DNA of 64,000 nt from Marinobacter sp. ANT_B65 (GTDB lineage: Bacteria; Pseudomonadota; Gammaproteobacteria; Pseudomonadales; Oleiphilaceae). Location: positions 1-64,000 of the forward strand of contig NZ_NXGV01000002.1 in assembly GCF_002407605.1 (NCBI RefSeq), in the 5' to 3' direction. The translations under genes were made by a program, and so were the position numbers. Below are positions 43,402 to 53,139 of this stretch, piece after piece (positions within the stretch are counted from its first letter, which is position 1; each line of letters opens with the position of its first letter). The notes below the pieces were generated by a model. It saw only the letters and a program-made list of their open reading frames with translations, was not told the DNA's origin and made no database searches.

Positions 43402-45288
43402 GTGGCAAACAAGAGCAATAAACACAAATGGCTCGATAAAACACTAAACCAGCGTTACCGGATAGAAGCTCTCATCGCCTCAGGTGGCATGAGTGATGTC
43501 TATCGGGCAGTGGATTTGCAGCTTGAGCAAGCCGGTGCAGCCGATTGTAAAGTCGCACTCAAGATCCTCAAACATGACATGCTGACCCAGGATGGAATAC
43601 TTGGAGTACTCGCCCGGGAAACAGCCAAAACCAAAAGCCTGAGCCACCCCAACATTATCCGCGTACAGGACTTGCAACAGGACGACGACACCTGCTTTAT
43701 GGTCATGGAACTGCTTGAAGGCGAACCCCTTACGCGCATGATCCAGAGGTCACGCCCCAGCGGCTTAAAATGGAAAGGGGCAAAGGAAATTGTCGCCCAG
43801 ATTGTATCCGCACTGAAATACGCTCACGCCAATAATGTCGTACATGCGGATCTAAAGCCCTCCAATATTTTCTTTACGCGCAACGGCCAGATCAAACTTC
43901 TCGATTTTGGCGTATCCAGAGTACTGAATGACCCGCTTCAGGAAGATTTTCTGAACCCTGGTCTCGACGAAACATCTATCTACGGATACACGCCGGCCTA
44001 CACACTGCCTGAAATATCAAAGGGTGAGCAGCCTACCGGCGAGGGTGACATATACGCCCTGGCCTGTATCTGCTACGAACTCTTGAGCTCCAAGCATCCA
44101 TTCAACCGGCAATCACCATCACAGAAGGAGCGGCAATCAGCTAAATTAAAACGGCCCGGCAACCTGCCGTGGAAAACATGGCGAACCCTTAAGCAGCAAT
44201 TGCTTGGCGTTCCTCAGCAGCTTTCCATTCAGAAAACAGAAAGCGCTCTGAAACCCACTCCCTGGCTGGCAGTTGGACAGACAGTTGTCACGACTGCAGC
44301 AATCACTGCAGGTATTGCTGCCTGGCAGGCGGGCACGGCAGAATCCGCCAAAGCACGGCTTGCCACTGAGACCATGGCTGAACAAAAGCAACACAGCCTG
44401 ACGCTCAAAGACCTCCCTCCTGAGCAACTTTTGCAACAACTGCCGGGAATGTCGGAATTCGATCAGGCTGGCCTGCTTAAACTCCAACAGGCTACTCTTG
44501 TTAACCACTTTCTGTCGCGTATAGACAAAGCCCTTGAGCCAGATGACAGAAACGGTTTACCGGACGTCGTGCAGGCTCTGTCAGTGCTTGAGAGCGCTAC
44601 CACTCTTTTCCCTAGAGACGCGGAACTTTTAAGCGTTCAACGCCGGATTAAAGACAGACAAAAGACTCTGCAGAGCGCCCTTTCCGGCGAAATTCAATCC
44701 TCTCTTGAACAGGGAAGCTATCAGACGGCCAAAGATACTGACGCCCTGGTGAAACTGGGCTTGAGCCTTGATTTTCTGGGAGAACAGCCGTTAAAGCCAT
44801 CCCAGGTGGCCGTAGCAGAGTACCTCTCTCAGGTGGATTCTGCACTCAAGGCATTTGATGCCCCGAAACAGGCACAACTGCTAACCATCGGCAACCAATT
44901 CTTTGGCCAGTCTCCGGAAACTAAAGATCAACGCGTTGCCCTCGAAAAACTGGGAGTAGCTGCCAAAGAACTGGCCAGATATCAAAACGATCAGGCAGCC
45001 GAAGGTGGTCGGCCCTTCCCTCGTAACGCCGCGCTTGTGTTCTATGCACCAAAATTTGAGGCTTGGCCTGCTACTATCGAGAATGCCAGCTCGAGCCGCC
45101 AGCTAGACGAGGTCTACCAGGACATACAGGCTCTGAAGAAGGTTCTTCCTGAGGACTTCGAAGAAATCGTAGCTGCAGAAAAGCGCCTGGCAGAAGCCTA
45201 CCTTTCTCAGGCAGATATCCTGCTGGCCAAAAACCAGACCAGTCGCGCTCAGCCATTAGTTAAACGCGCCACTACTCTGATGCGCTAA
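43402..45288 (+). CDS. ppkA: T6SS Ser/Thr protein kinase PpkA-like
   Basis: 628 residues. The N-terminal kinase domain (~18-270) has a glycine loop (IASGGMSDVYRA), VALKIL lysine, VVHADLKPSN catalytic loop, LLDFGVSR and a following APE-like stretch (AYTLPE). The usual HRD is HAD here, a substitution seen in RD-lacking kinases. A possible membrane segment at ~288-311 (VGQTVVTTAAITAGIAAWQAG) is followed by a long helical region (~315-628), probably periplasmic. The expected role is phosphorylating TagH to start T6SS assembly. Its phosphatase partner is pppA. It ends before a bidirectional terminator. Confidence 0.9.
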   Translation: MANKSNKHKWLDKTLNQRYRIEALIASGGMSDVYRAVDLQLEQAGAADCKVALKILKHDMLTQDGILGVLARETAKTKSLSHPNIIRVQDLQQDDDTCFMVMELLEGEPLTRMIQRSRPSGLKWKGAKEIVAQIVSALKYAHANNVVHADLKPSNIFFTRNGQIKLLDFGVSRVLNDPLQEDFLNPGLDETSIYGYTPAYTLPEISKGEQPTGEGDIYALACICYELLSSKHPFNRQSPSQKERQSAKLKRPGNLPWKTWRTLKQQLLGVPQQLSIQKTESALKPTPWLAVGQTVVTTAAITAGIAAWQAGTAESAKARLATETMAEQKQHSLTLKDLPPEQLLQQLPGMSEFDQAGLLKLQQATLVNHFLSRIDKALEPDDRNGLPDVVQALSVLESATTLFPRDAELLSVQRRIKDRQKTLQSALSGEIQSSLEQGSYQTAKDTDALVKLGLSLDFLGEQPLKPSQVAVAEYLSQVDSALKAFDAPKQAQLLTIGNQFFGQSPETKDQRVALEKLGVAAKELARYQNDQAAEGGRPFPRNAALVFYAPKFEAWPATIENASSSRQLDEVYQDIQALKKVLPEDFEEIVAAEKRLAEAYLSQADILLAKNQTSRAQPLVKRATTLMR

Positions 45289-45433
45289 AAGCATCCAGAC
45301 ATACTCACTACCGGGCGCTTGCCAGCTTCTGCAACGGGAGCATGTGTCTGACGGCCCATGCTCCCTGCATATCCATACATGCAGAACATCAACCACTTGA
45401 AACCAGCTTTCAGCTCTATCCGGCAGATCAAAA

Positions 45434-45464
45434 AAAAGCACCATGCTTTCGCACGGCGCTTTTT
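45434..45464. terminator. Bidirectional terminator between ppkA and the binding-protein gene
   Basis: AAAAGC/GCTTTT, CC/GG and TGC/GCA form an interrupted stem with a TTTC loop. The A-run on one side and T-run on the other let it act for both convergent genes. It lies 146 nt after the ppkA stop and 81 nt after the stop of the convergent gene. Confidence 0.75.
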
Positions 45465-45544
45465 ACATCTGGCTGTGAAGCATCATCTCTCAGGAAGAGC
45501 CCACCTGCCAGCCAAAACCGGGCCCTGGTACTCCAGGGCATTCC

Positions 45545-46795
45545 TTACAAGTGCGGAGGCTTGTTGGCTGCAGCACGTTCGGCCTGCCATTCTGCAAGAG
45601 TCTGCGCGGCTTTTTCCCCTTCAAGTGACCCTACAACTTCAAAAAAGTCACTGCGCAGCGGGTCACTGACGACCTGCTCTCTTTTTTTGCTACGCACTAC
45701 GTATACAGTCTGCAAATTCTGATGATCAAAAGCACGCCATTGCTGGCGATCCTTGAGCAGGGTGAATTCATGCCCCTCCAGCGCCTTGATGAGGCTCTGG
45801 GTATCAGTCGTGCCTGCACGCTCTACCGCATCCTTATACTGATAAACGATGCCATAAGCCGTAGCCGCTGTAGAAGTAGGCCTTATACCATAGGCTTCGG
45901 TAAATGCCTCAGCAAACTGCTGGCCCCGGACAAAACCCAGCTGATAGGGGATCATCCACTCCCAGGGAGTCGTGGATATAACATCCTCCATAATGGTCGC
46001 TCCCACGTTCTGGGCAATATCGAGTGTAATGTTGGGCAGCACGATTTTCATTTTATCCTTGAGACCCATCTCATATGCGACCTTGAGCGCCCTCACAAGA
46101 TCGTCGCCATATAAAACAAGAATCAGTACATCGGCTCCACTTGCTTCAGCCTCGCCAAGTGCTTCCTTGAAATCTTTGATGAGTGCTTTGGGGAAAGGGG
46201 TCAGTGCGTGAGGGTGAGCCTGCTTGTCGGGAGTATTTGTAAATTCCCGGATAGACGCTTCCGAGGACCAGCCCCAGGTATAATCAGCCGTTACATAAAA
46301 GTACTTGGCATCACCAAACTCCGAGGTCAGATAGCTCCCAAGCGCATTCGCTGTCATCCAGGCATTAGGATACTCACGAAACATGTGGTCGTGACCTTCA
46401 CTGCCTGTAGTGGCGTTTGCAGAAGTTGTGGTGCCGAAGTAGAGGCGACCCAGCTTTTTCGCGACCTTACCGGAGACAATAGTTACAGCACTGGAAGCGC
46501 CGCCAAAAACCATGTCTACCTTTTCCTGCCTGATAAGTTCCTCGGTATTGGCCGCGCCGCGCTCAGGAGATCCGGCAGTATTGCGAATAACCAGCTCAAC
46601 TTTTTTCCCAAGGATTCCGCCGGACTTGTTTATCTCATCAACAGCCAGGAAGGCTGCCAGTCTTTGCTGCTGCCCAAGGTCCTTATAGCGCCCGGACTGA
46701 GGGTAGTTAAATCCGAGTCGGATAGTGTCGGCTAATAGCGAAAAACTGCAGAATAGAAGAATGATTCCTGCAAATACACTTGCTCTCCGTTTCAT
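45545..46795 (-). CDS. Periplasmic substrate-binding protein, type I fold (branched-chain amino acid/urea-like)
   Basis: 416 residues with a Sec signal peptide (residues 1-22, SVFAGIILLFCSFSLLAD). The mature protein follows the Leu/Ile/Val-binding type: IRLGFNYPQSGRYKDLGQQQRLAAFLAVDEINKSGGILGKKVELVIRNTAG, then VFGGASSAVT, YFYVTADYTWGW, ADVLILVLYGDD. No permease or ATPase genes lie beside it, so it is an orphan, possibly feeding a transporter elsewhere or a sensor. The ligand cannot be read from sequence. It is convergent with ppkA; its promoter would be in the 302-nt gap before the HU gene. Confidence 0.88.
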   Translation of the reverse strand: MKRRASVFAGIILLFCSFSLLADTIRLGFNYPQSGRYKDLGQQQRLAAFLAVDEINKSGGILGKKVELVIRNTAGSPERGAANTEELIRQEKVDMVFGGASSAVTIVSGKVAKKLGRLYFGTTTSANATTGSEGHDHMFREYPNAWMTANALGSYLTSEFGDAKYFYVTADYTWGWSSEASIREFTNTPDKQAHPHALTPFPKALIKDFKEALGEAEASGADVLILVLYGDDLVRALKVAYEMGLKDKMKIVLPNITLDIAQNVGATIMEDVISTTPWEWMIPYQLGFVRGQQFAEAFTEAYGIRPTSTAATAYGIVYQYKDAVERAGTTDTQSLIKALEGHEFTLLKDRQQWRAFDHQNLQTVYVVRSKKREQVVSDPLRSDFFEVVGSLEGEKAAQTLAEWQAERAAANKPPHL

Positions 46796-47097
46796 TTTAA
46801 TGATCCTTGGCGCACCTGGTATTGTGTTTTTAGCCGCCGACTATATCCTTATTTGGCCTCAAAATTGAGCAATGTTAAGTTAAGAATATCGAGTTTATCG
46901 TTAACAAATGTAGGCGCGCTGATAGTCCGGACAGGCAGAGCCCATATTTTTTGAGGCACTTACCTCAAAACAACCCAGGCAACCGGGCTGTACCCTTCCC
47001 GAGTTTGCATAAAACACCGTAAACCACTATAAATTCAGGCGACCGTATACCAGCCTGGCTGCGGCTCCTGTGGACAAAAATAAAAAAGGAATACTCG
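46796..47097. other. Divergent gap between binding-protein gene and HU gene
   Basis: The right half carries the HU promoter (47005-47033). The left half is AT-rich (46850-46915), suitable for the promoter of the binding-protein gene on the minus strand, but I could not pick a single convincing site. Confidence 0.5.
47005..47033 (+). promoter_or_regulatory. Sigma-70 promoter of the HU-family gene
   Basis: TTGCAT (47005-47010) and TATAAA (47028-47033) are 17 bp apart, a close match to consensus. They lie 65 nt upstream of the start codon, with AAAAAAGGA as the ribosome site just before it. Confidence 0.75.
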
Positions 47098-47370
47098 ATG
47101 CGAAAACCAGAACTCGCGGCGACAATCGCCGAACAGACTGGCCTCACCCGCGAAAAAGCCAGTGAGGTAATTACTGCATTTACGGACCAGGTCTCGGCTG
47201 CCGCTGCGCGGGGTGAAGACACTACCCTGATCGGCTTCGGCACCTTCAATATCCGCGCACGGGAAGCGCGGGATGGCAGAAACCCTCAAACCGGAGCATC
47301 TATCCGCATTCCCGCCAGCAAGACCGTCGGCTTCAAACCAGGCAAAGCACTGAAAGACGCAATCCGCTGA
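47098..47370 (+). CDS. HU-family DNA-binding protein
   Basis: 90 residues. Typical HU/IHF layout: helices (MRKPELAATIAEQTGLTREKASEVITAFTDQV) followed by the beta arm GFGTFNIRAREARDGRNPQTGASIRIPASKTVGFKPGKALKDAI. The arm keeps the RNPQTG tip with its intercalating proline. Whether it is HupB-like or a divergent paralogue cannot be decided here. The gene is monocistronic, with its own promoter and a following hairpin. Confidence 0.95.
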   Translation: MRKPELAATIAEQTGLTREKASEVITAFTDQVSAAAARGEDTTLIGFGTFNIRAREARDGRNPQTGASIRIPASKTVGFKPGKALKDAIR

Positions 47371-47375
47371 GCGAA

Positions 47376-47401
47376 GGCCTGCCCACTCCTATGGGCGGGC
47401 C
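47376..47401. terminator. Hairpin between convergent HU and pyrC' genes
   Basis: GGCCTGCCCA and TGGGCGGGCC pair over 10 bp (one G-T wobble) around a 6-nt loop, just between two convergent stop codons. There is no T-run on either side, so it may act as an RNA-stabilising stem or a weak terminator. Confidence 0.55.
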
Positions 47402-47409
47402 TGTCAGCT

Positions 47410-48711
47410 TCAGGCGCCAGCCCAGACCTCCTGCCCTTCCACCAGAGTTAGCCGCACCACTCCAGGTAAAGGCTGACCCAGGACAGGTGCATGATGGCCT
47501 GCGGAAACCAGAGACTGGCGATCTGCGGTCCAGTATGCGCCGGGATCAAACACACAAAGATCTGCAATCTCATCCTTGCTGATAGTTGCCGTTCGCCCGA
47601 TCACTGATGCAGGGCCTGCCGTAAGGCCGCGAACCAACTCGGTGAGCTTCAGTTCACCGCGCTGAACCAGCATCAGTCCCAGCGAAAGTACACTTTCTAC
47701 ACTTGAAAGCCCGGGCTCCGTAGCAGGCAAAGGTGCCTGTTTAGCAGCACTGTCGTGTGGCAGATGCTGACTTACAATCGCATCAATCACTCCCTCGCGA
47801 ACACCAGCAACCAAAGCCTTACGGTCTGCTTCCGAGCGCAGTGGCGGGCGCAGATGAAAGCGACCGTCAAAGCCTGCCAGCGCATCTTCTGTAAAAGCAA
47901 GCTGATGCATGGCTACGTCAGCAGTCACAGCAATTCCCCTGCTGCGCGCATCGGCAATCATTTCAACACTGCGACCACATGAGAGTTGGCTAAGATGGAG
48001 CCTTACACCGGTTTCTTCCGCCAGCAGAAGCATCTCCATAACCGATGCGGTTTCTGCCACTTCAGGAATACCCAAAAGGCCGAGCCTGGCCGTAACCAGC
48101 CCATCATGGGCATAACCGTCCGCAGCCAGAGACTGGTTTTCCGGACGGAACATCACCGTCAGGCCAAAGGTCTGGGCATAGGCCATGCAGCGGCGGAGTA
48201 TGCGTGCATTACGCACCCCTCTGGACCCGTTTCCAACAGCAACGCAGCCCGCGGCGGCAAGGCCCTCCATATCACTGAGCATCTCACCTTCCAGCCCCCG
48301 GGTCACCGCCCCGACAGGCAATACCCGGATGGATGAGCTGGTAGCAGCTCCCTCCCGGATCAGATGAGTAACGGCTCTGGAGTCATTCACCGGGGATGTC
48401 TCCGGAGAAGCACAGACAGTCGTGAACCCACCCCGCGCAGCCGCATTGGTTTCTGAGGCAATATTGCCTTTCTGCCCATTGCCCGGCTCCCGCAGGTTAC
48501 AGCACAGATCCACAAACCCCGGGGTGATCACACAACCTTCAGCATTGAACGTTTGGTCGGCACTGGCGTTTACCGCCTCTGCACCTGCATCCACAATACG
48601 CCCGTTACGAATCAGCAATGCTCGGTTTGCTGTCTCACTACCATGACCATCAAGCAGCTGGCCGCCAATGATTTTCAGGCTAACGCCGGAGGAATGCTCA
48701 ACACCACTCAT
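47410..48711 (-). CDS. pyrX: Inactive dihydroorotase homologue PyrC' (PyrX)
   Basis: 433 residues of the amidohydrolase superfamily, dihydroorotase branch. The active enzymes' zinc motif DxHxHLREPG is [10 protein letters not shown] here, so both metal histidines are replaced and catalysis is not expected. Other blocks remain ([30 protein letters not shown]). In Pseudomonas this silent homologue is a structural partner needed for aspartate transcarbamoylase assembly. It overlaps pyrB by 4 nt (ATGA), supporting a fixed PyrB-PyrC' complex. The N-terminal ten residues are poorly conserved and the start may be a few codons downstream. Confidence 0.92.
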   Translation of the reverse strand: MSGVEHSSGVSLKIIGGQLLDGHGSETANRALLIRNGRIVDAGAEAVNASADQTFNAEGCVITPGFVDLCCNLREPGNGQKGNIASETNAAARGGFTTVCASPETSPVNDSRAVTHLIREGAATSSSIRVLPVGAVTRGLEGEMLSDMEGLAAAGCVAVGNGSRGVRNARILRRCMAYAQTFGLTVMFRPENQSLAADGYAHDGLVTARLGLLGIPEVAETASVMEMLLLAEETGVRLHLSQLSCGRSVEMIADARSRGIAVTADVAMHQLAFTEDALAGFDGRFHLRPPLRSEADRKALVAGVREGVIDAIVSQHLPHDSAAKQAPLPATEPGLSSVESVLSLGLMLVQRGELKLTELVRGLTAGPASVIGRTATISKDEIADLCVFDPGAYWTADRQSLVSAGHHAPVLGQPLPGVVRLTLVEGQEVWAGA

Positions 48712-49730
48712 ACCAGGCCTCGCTCAGTCTGTTCAGTCAGTTTCTGCTGCCGCTCGGCTACCTGCCCGCCCATTGCCATGGACATCACCGCCATGCGGAT
48801 GGCTATACCATTGGTCACCTGATTCAGGATGACCGATTGCGGACCATCCGCCACGGCAGACTCGATTTCCACACCGCGGTTAATCGGACCTGGGTGCATC
48901 ACAATGCACTCCGGGTGCCCCAGCGCGAGTTTCTCCTGACTCAATCCGTAAAGCCGGTAAAATTCTCGCTCACTCGGCAATAATGCCCCTTCCATACGCT
49001 CTTTCTGCAAACGCAGCATGATCACCACATCCAGATCTTTCATGCCTCTGGCCATATCGTATTCCACTGTGCAGCCAAGGCTTTCAACATCATTGGGCAA
49101 CAGGGTTCCGGGAGCAATAACACGGATTTGTTCGGCCCCCAGCTCATTCAGCGCCCGGATCTGGGAACGAGCAACCCGGGAGTGAAGGATATCCCCTACG
49201 ATCGCCACTTTAAGTCCTGCAAATGCGCCCTTGTGCTGCCGGATTGTCAGCATATCCAGCATGGCCTGAGTGGGGTGTGCATGGCGGCCATCACCGGCAT
49301 TGATAATAGCGACTCCGGGCGTAACGCTCTCAGCAATAAAGTGCGGCGCACCGCTCTGGGCGTGGCGCACCACAAACATGTCACTTGCCATAGCTTCAAG
49401 ATTCAGAAGGGTATCAGAAAGCGATTCGCCTTTAGATGTGGCGGAGGTGCTGATATCAAGGTTGAGCACATCTGCAGAAAGCCGTTTGGCGGCAAGCTCA
49501 AACGTGCTGCGGGTGCGGGTGCTGGATTCGAAGAACAGGTTAACCACCGTTCGCCCCCTGAGCAGAGGCACTTTCTTGATGGTTCGCTCACCCACCTCAA
49601 TAAACGAATCGGCGGTATCGAGAATGTCAGTGAGCAGATCCCGGCCCAGTCCGTCCAGAGTCAGAAAATGCCGCAACTGCCCGTCCCGGGTTAGCTGCAA
49701 ATGGTTGGGGGAAGCTGCGTTTGAGGTCAT
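48708..49730 (-). CDS. pyrB: Aspartate carbamoyltransferase catalytic subunit
   Basis: 340 residues from the ATG at 49730, which lies after the pyrR stop; an 18-codon upstream extension would overlap pyrR. Carbamoyl-phosphate and aspartate site motifs: [49 protein letters not shown], and [12 protein letters not shown]. It catalyses the second step of pyrimidine synthesis. The class with PyrC' as partner forms a dodecamer, and pyrC' follows immediately. Confidence 0.96.
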   Translation of the reverse strand: MTSNAASPNHLQLTRDGQLRHFLTLDGLGRDLLTDILDTADSFIEVGERTIKKVPLLRGRTVVNLFFESSTRTRSTFELAAKRLSADVLNLDISTSATSKGESLSDTLLNLEAMASDMFVVRHAQSGAPHFIAESVTPGVAIINAGDGRHAHPTQAMLDMLTIRQHKGAFAGLKVAIVGDILHSRVARSQIRALNELGAEQIRVIAPGTLLPNDVESLGCTVEYDMARGMKDLDVVIMLRLQKERMEGALLPSEREFYRLYGLSQEKLALGHPECIVMHPGPINRGVEIESAVADGPQSVILNQVTNGIAIRMAVMSMAMGGQVAERQQKLTEQTERGLV

Positions 49731-49758
49731 GGTCTGCCTGCTATCGGGGTTCGGGGGT

Positions 49759-50268
49759 TTACTGTCCTGCTTCCTGGATTTCAATCCGGAGCGGGTCCGG
49801 GCCGCGAAGTTTTACGCGCTGCGGTGCGCCAAGCTCCAGCGTTTGCCCCGCCACATCAGGCTGAATGGGCAATTCCCGGGCGCCGAGGTCAATAAGGGTC
49901 GCGAGTATAATACTGGCGGGCCTGCCATAATCGAACAGTTCATTCATTGCAGCGCGTATGGTCCGGCCACTCATGATGACATCGTCAACCAGAATGATAT
50001 CCCGGCCTTCGGTATCAAAAGGCAGGCTTGAGGGCGTAACCTTCGGATTCAGTCCGATCCGGCTGAAATCATCCCGGTAGAAAGAAATATCCAGCTGACC
50101 AAACGGCTCCTCAATACCAAGACGCTTACCCAGGATGTCCGCTACCCAGACCCCACCCGTGCGAATACCAATCAGCACAGGCGACTCTATGCCACGCTCC
50201 GCAAGCAACTGGCGCAATCCGTTTTCCAGCTCATCCAGCAGCCGGTCTATATCAAGCAATGCACTCAT
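49759..50268 (-). CDS. pyrR: PyrR bifunctional regulator / uracil phosphoribosyltransferase
   Basis: 169 residues with a PRTase fold. The PRPP site is [21 protein letters not shown]; the front contains [19 protein letters not shown]. In Gram-negatives this protein is usually a UPRTase-like regulator without an attenuator. No RNA attenuator is evident in front of pyrB here. It lies upstream of pyrB and 15 nt after ruvX. Confidence 0.93.
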   Translation of the reverse strand: MSALLDIDRLLDELENGLRQLLAERGIESPVLIGIRTGGVWVADILGKRLGIEEPFGQLDISFYRDDFSRIGLNPKVTPSSLPFDTEGRDIILVDDVIMSGRTIRAAMNELFDYGRPASIILATLIDLGARELPIQPDVAGQTLELGAPQRVKLRGPDPLRIEIQEAGQ

Positions 50269-50283
50269 TACTTCCTCGCTTCT

Positions 50284-50715
50284 CTATTCTGCTTGCAGCC
50301 GACACCAGGTTTCCAGTATCAGCACCGCTGCACGATCATCTACTCCGTGCCGGCCATAGTCCCGGCTACCTCCAGCAGCCATTACCTGGCCTTTGGCCTC
50401 ATAGCTTGTCAGGCGCTCGTCCACCATTTCTACCGCAACATGAAAGCGGCCATGCAAACGTTTTCCGAATTTTCGCGCGCGGCCACACATGTCATTTTCG
50501 CTGTCGTCCATGTTCAGGGGAAGACCTACCAGAACAATATCCGGCTGCCACTCTGCCAGCAGTTTTTCAAGCTGACTCCAGTCCGGCGTGCCATTGTCAG
50601 CACCAATCATGGCAAGAGGCTGGCCTGTGCCCAGCATCTCCTGCCCCGTAGCTACACCGATACGACGCAGCCCGAAATCAAAAGCCATAACACTGCGGCG
50701 ACCGGCTTCAGGCAT
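50284..50715 (-). CDS. ruvX: Holliday-junction resolvase-like / 16S rRNA maturation nuclease RuvX (YqgF)
   Basis: 143 residues, RNase H-like. The motifs carry the expected acidic residues: VMAFDFGLRRIGVATG, IVLVGLPLNMDDSEN, VEMVDERLTS and the late DDRAAVLILETW. It overlaps yqgE by 8 nt. In E. coli YqgF is implicated in 16S 5'-end processing. Confidence 0.95.
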   Translation of the reverse strand: MPEAGRRSVMAFDFGLRRIGVATGQEMLGTGQPLAMIGADNGTPDWSQLEKLLAEWQPDIVLVGLPLNMDDSENDMCGRARKFGKRLHGRFHVAVEMVDERLTSYEAKGQVMAAGGSRDYGRHGVDDRAAVLILETWCRLQAE

Positions 50716-51277
50716 GCCCCACCGTCTCGCTGAGCTGGTTCAGGTCAACCCCGATCAGTCTGAGAACGGCACTATAGCGCTCAGCCCAGGGCGTTCGGAA
50801 CAGGATATCTGTAGTTGCAGGACAGGTGAGCCAGGCATTGCTTCCCAGCTCCTCTTCCAGTTGCCCCTCACCCCAACCGGAATAACCCAGCGCCATCAAA
50901 AATGCGTCGGGGCCTTCGTTGTGCCCGATGCCGGCAAGTATGTCGCGGGAGGTCGTGAGCATAACGTCGTCTGAGATTTGTGCAGTATTCTGCCAGCTGG
51001 CATCCCCCGGCGAATGCAGAACAAAGCCACGCTCCGTCTCAACCGGACCACCACTGAATACCGGCAGATCAAGCTCCCCACCCTGAAGATCAAGCTGCTC
51101 CAGAATTTCCCCCAAATGGATATCCAGAGGCTGGTTAATCATCAGGCCCAGAGCCCCATCACTGGAGTGTTCGCAGATATATATCACTGCACCATGGAAA
51201 CGCGGATCCTCCAGGTATGGAGAGGCCACCAAAAAGTGATGCCGGAGGCTTTGGGGAGAATGTTTTGAGGCCATCAT
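50708..51277 (-). CDS. yqgE: UPF0301 family protein YqgE (AlgH)
   Basis: 189 residues. Family stretches: LRHHFLVASPYLEDPRFHGAVIYICEHSSDGALGLMINQPL, then GGPVETERGFVLHSPG, MALGYSGWGEGQLEEEL. Function is not established (linked to alginate regulation in Pseudomonas as AlgH). ATGA overlap with tonB upstream and a short overlap with ruvX give tight coupling. Confidence 0.95.
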   Translation of the reverse strand: MMASKHSPQSLRHHFLVASPYLEDPRFHGAVIYICEHSSDGALGLMINQPLDIHLGEILEQLDLQGGELDLPVFSGGPVETERGFVLHSPGDASWQNTAQISDDVMLTTSRDILAGIGHNEGPDAFLMALGYSGWGEGQLEEELGSNAWLTCPATTDILFRTPWAERYSAVLRLIGVDLNQLSETVGHA

Positions 51278-52140
51278 CCGGATGTCAGACCCCGCTGCTG
51301 AAAGGACCAGGTACGTATGATTTCCAGTTCATCCACCTCATTACGCATCTCTTCCGGAAACGGCGCAAACGGCGCGGCCATCCTGACTATGCGAATAGCG
51401 GCATCATCAAGCAGAGTGCTTCCGGACGACTGCAGAATCGCCACCTCTTTGATTGTGCCATCCTTCTGCATGGAGACCAGCAGTCGCAAGGTGCCATAAA
51501 CTCCGGCACGGCGGGCTTCGGTGGGATAGTTGATATTCCCGACCCGGGTCACTTTGCTGACCCAGTTCTGCACGTACCAGGCATTGGTTGACTTAAGCGT
51601 GGAAGCAGCGGTTACCCGCATTACCCGGGGTTTCCGGGCGTAAGCCTGCTGCTGGGCATCAAACCGGGCCTCAAGGCTGGCAATCTCCAGACTTCGCTCC
51701 ATCAGGCTTTTCTTCTCCCTGACAGGCAAAGGCTCGTCTTCCGGCCTGGCAAGCTGCTCCGGCTCCTGAACCTGGTGGGTGGACTGACTTTCTGTCTGCA
51801 CAACAGTCCGGGCCTGGCGGAGCACCGGCTCGGTTTGCGACTGTGGCTCGGGCTGCACCTGAGCCACCTCTGCCTGACTGACCTCTGAGGGCTGCGGGGT
51901 CGTCATCTCCAGGGCATCTTCCTCGGTACCACTGCCCTGCTGATTGGTCTGAGCCAGAAAATCTGCCTTCTCAGGTGCCTGCTCGTCATCAAACTGCGAC
52001 AGGGTGATTTCCATAGTCTGAGCGGAAGATCGCGGAGATTCCGGCGCAAAGGTAATCCCCAGCACCACAACCGCATGCACCACCAGCGCCATGAACAGCG
52101 TAAAGGAAAACCTGTCAAAATCGCTTACCTGCACTGCCAT
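51274..52140 (-). CDS. tonB: TonB-family energy transducer
   Basis: 288 residues. An N-terminal membrane anchor (FTLFMALVVHAVVVLGITFA, ~13-32), a long Glu/Gln/Pro-rich periplasmic stretch (~40-170), and a C-terminal TonB domain (VGNINYPTEARRAGVYGTLRLLVSMQKDGTIKEVAILQSSGSTLLDDAAIRIVRMAAPFAPFPEEM). No exbBD lie next to it. This TonB-like protein in the yqgE-gshB setting is conserved in Pseudomonas (tonB3-like), where it has been tied to twitching motility. Confidence 0.92.
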   Translation of the reverse strand: MAVQVSDFDRFSFTLFMALVVHAVVVLGITFAPESPRSSAQTMEITLSQFDDEQAPEKADFLAQTNQQGSGTEEDALEMTTPQPSEVSQAEVAQVQPEPQSQTEPVLRQARTVVQTESQSTHQVQEPEQLARPEDEPLPVREKKSLMERSLEIASLEARFDAQQQAYARKPRVMRVTAASTLKSTNAWYVQNWVSKVTRVGNINYPTEARRAGVYGTLRLLVSMQKDGTIKEVAILQSSGSTLLDDAAIRIVRMAAPFAPFPEEMRNEVDELEIIRTWSFQQRGLTSG

Positions 52141-52185
52141 TACTGAGTCCGTTCCTGTCGTTTGCCCTGATCCATGATTTCCCCG

Positions 52186-53139
52186 TCAGCCTTGCTTAAG
52201 ACGTTTCTCGACGGCATCCATCAGCATACCTGCAATGTCCGTTCCGAAAGCATCATCCAGCTCCCGGATACAGGTCGGGCTGGTCACGTTGATTTCAGTG
52301 AGATAATCGCCGATCACATCCAGGCCTACAAACATCAGACCTTTTTCTTTGATCACCGGAGCAACCCGCGCACAGATTTCGCGATCACGGGCGGTGAGCT
52401 CCCGGCCCTCGCCCCGGCCACCAGCAGCCAGATTGCCGCGATTTTCACCTTGCGAGGGAATTCGTGCAAGCGAATAAGGTACTGGTTCGCCATTGATCAT
52501 CAGAATACGTTTATCGCCATTGCTGATTTCCGGAATGAATTTCTGAGCCATGGCCTGATGAGCGCCGTAGTTGGTCAGGGTTTCGATAATCACTCCCAGA
52601 TTGAAATCATTTTCCTTGACGCGGAAAATGGAGTGGCCACCCATACCATCCACTGGCTTCATAATAATGTCGCCATGCAGGGCGTAAAACTCCCGGAAGC
52701 GCTTCGAAGACCGGCTTACCAGCAAAGGCGGCGTCAGATCTTCAAACTGCGTTGCAAACAGCTTTTCATTACAGTCCCGCAAAGTCGCTGCCGGGTTAAC
52801 CACCAGAGCACCCTGCTGTTCTGCAGATTCAAGAATATAGGTAGCCATCAGGAACTCGCGATCAACAGGAGGATCCTTGCGCATAAGAATCACATCCAGG
52901 TCGCCCAGGGCACGATCCCTGTCCGGGCCAAAACTGTACCAGTTCTCAGGATCCATATGGACTGTCAGGCTGCGCGTGTGAGCCATGGCCCTGCCGCCAT
53001 CCAGATAAAGATCCGGCAACTCCATGTATTCAATTTCCCAGCCACGGTTCTGAGCCGCTAACAGCATCGCCAGTGAACTGTCTTTTTTGAAATGGATATC
53101 CTCAATCGGATCCATCACGATCCCGAGTCGAACTGTCAT
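52186..53139 (-). CDS. gshB: Glutathione synthetase
   Basis: 317 residues from the ATG at 53139 (GAGAGG upstream); a longer in-frame start is not family-like. N-terminus LGIVMDPIEDIHFKKDSSLAMLLAAQNRGWEIEYMELPDL; ATP-grasp stretches IMKPVDGMGGHSIFRV, NGDKRILMINGEPVPYSLARIP, GRGEGRELTARD, GLMFVGLDVIGDYLTEINVTSPTCI. It joins gamma-Glu-Cys and Gly using ATP. Conserved position next to pilG. Confidence 0.97.
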   Translation of the reverse strand: MTVRLGIVMDPIEDIHFKKDSSLAMLLAAQNRGWEIEYMELPDLYLDGGRAMAHTRSLTVHMDPENWYSFGPDRDRALGDLDVILMRKDPPVDREFLMATYILESAEQQGALVVNPAATLRDCNEKLFATQFEDLTPPLLVSRSSKRFREFYALHGDIIMKPVDGMGGHSIFRVKENDFNLGVIIETLTNYGAHQAMAQKFIPEISNGDKRILMINGEPVPYSLARIPSQGENRGNLAAGGRGEGRELTARDREICARVAPVIKEKGLMFVGLDVIGDYLTEINVTSPTCIRELDDAFGTDIAGMLMDAVEKRLKQG

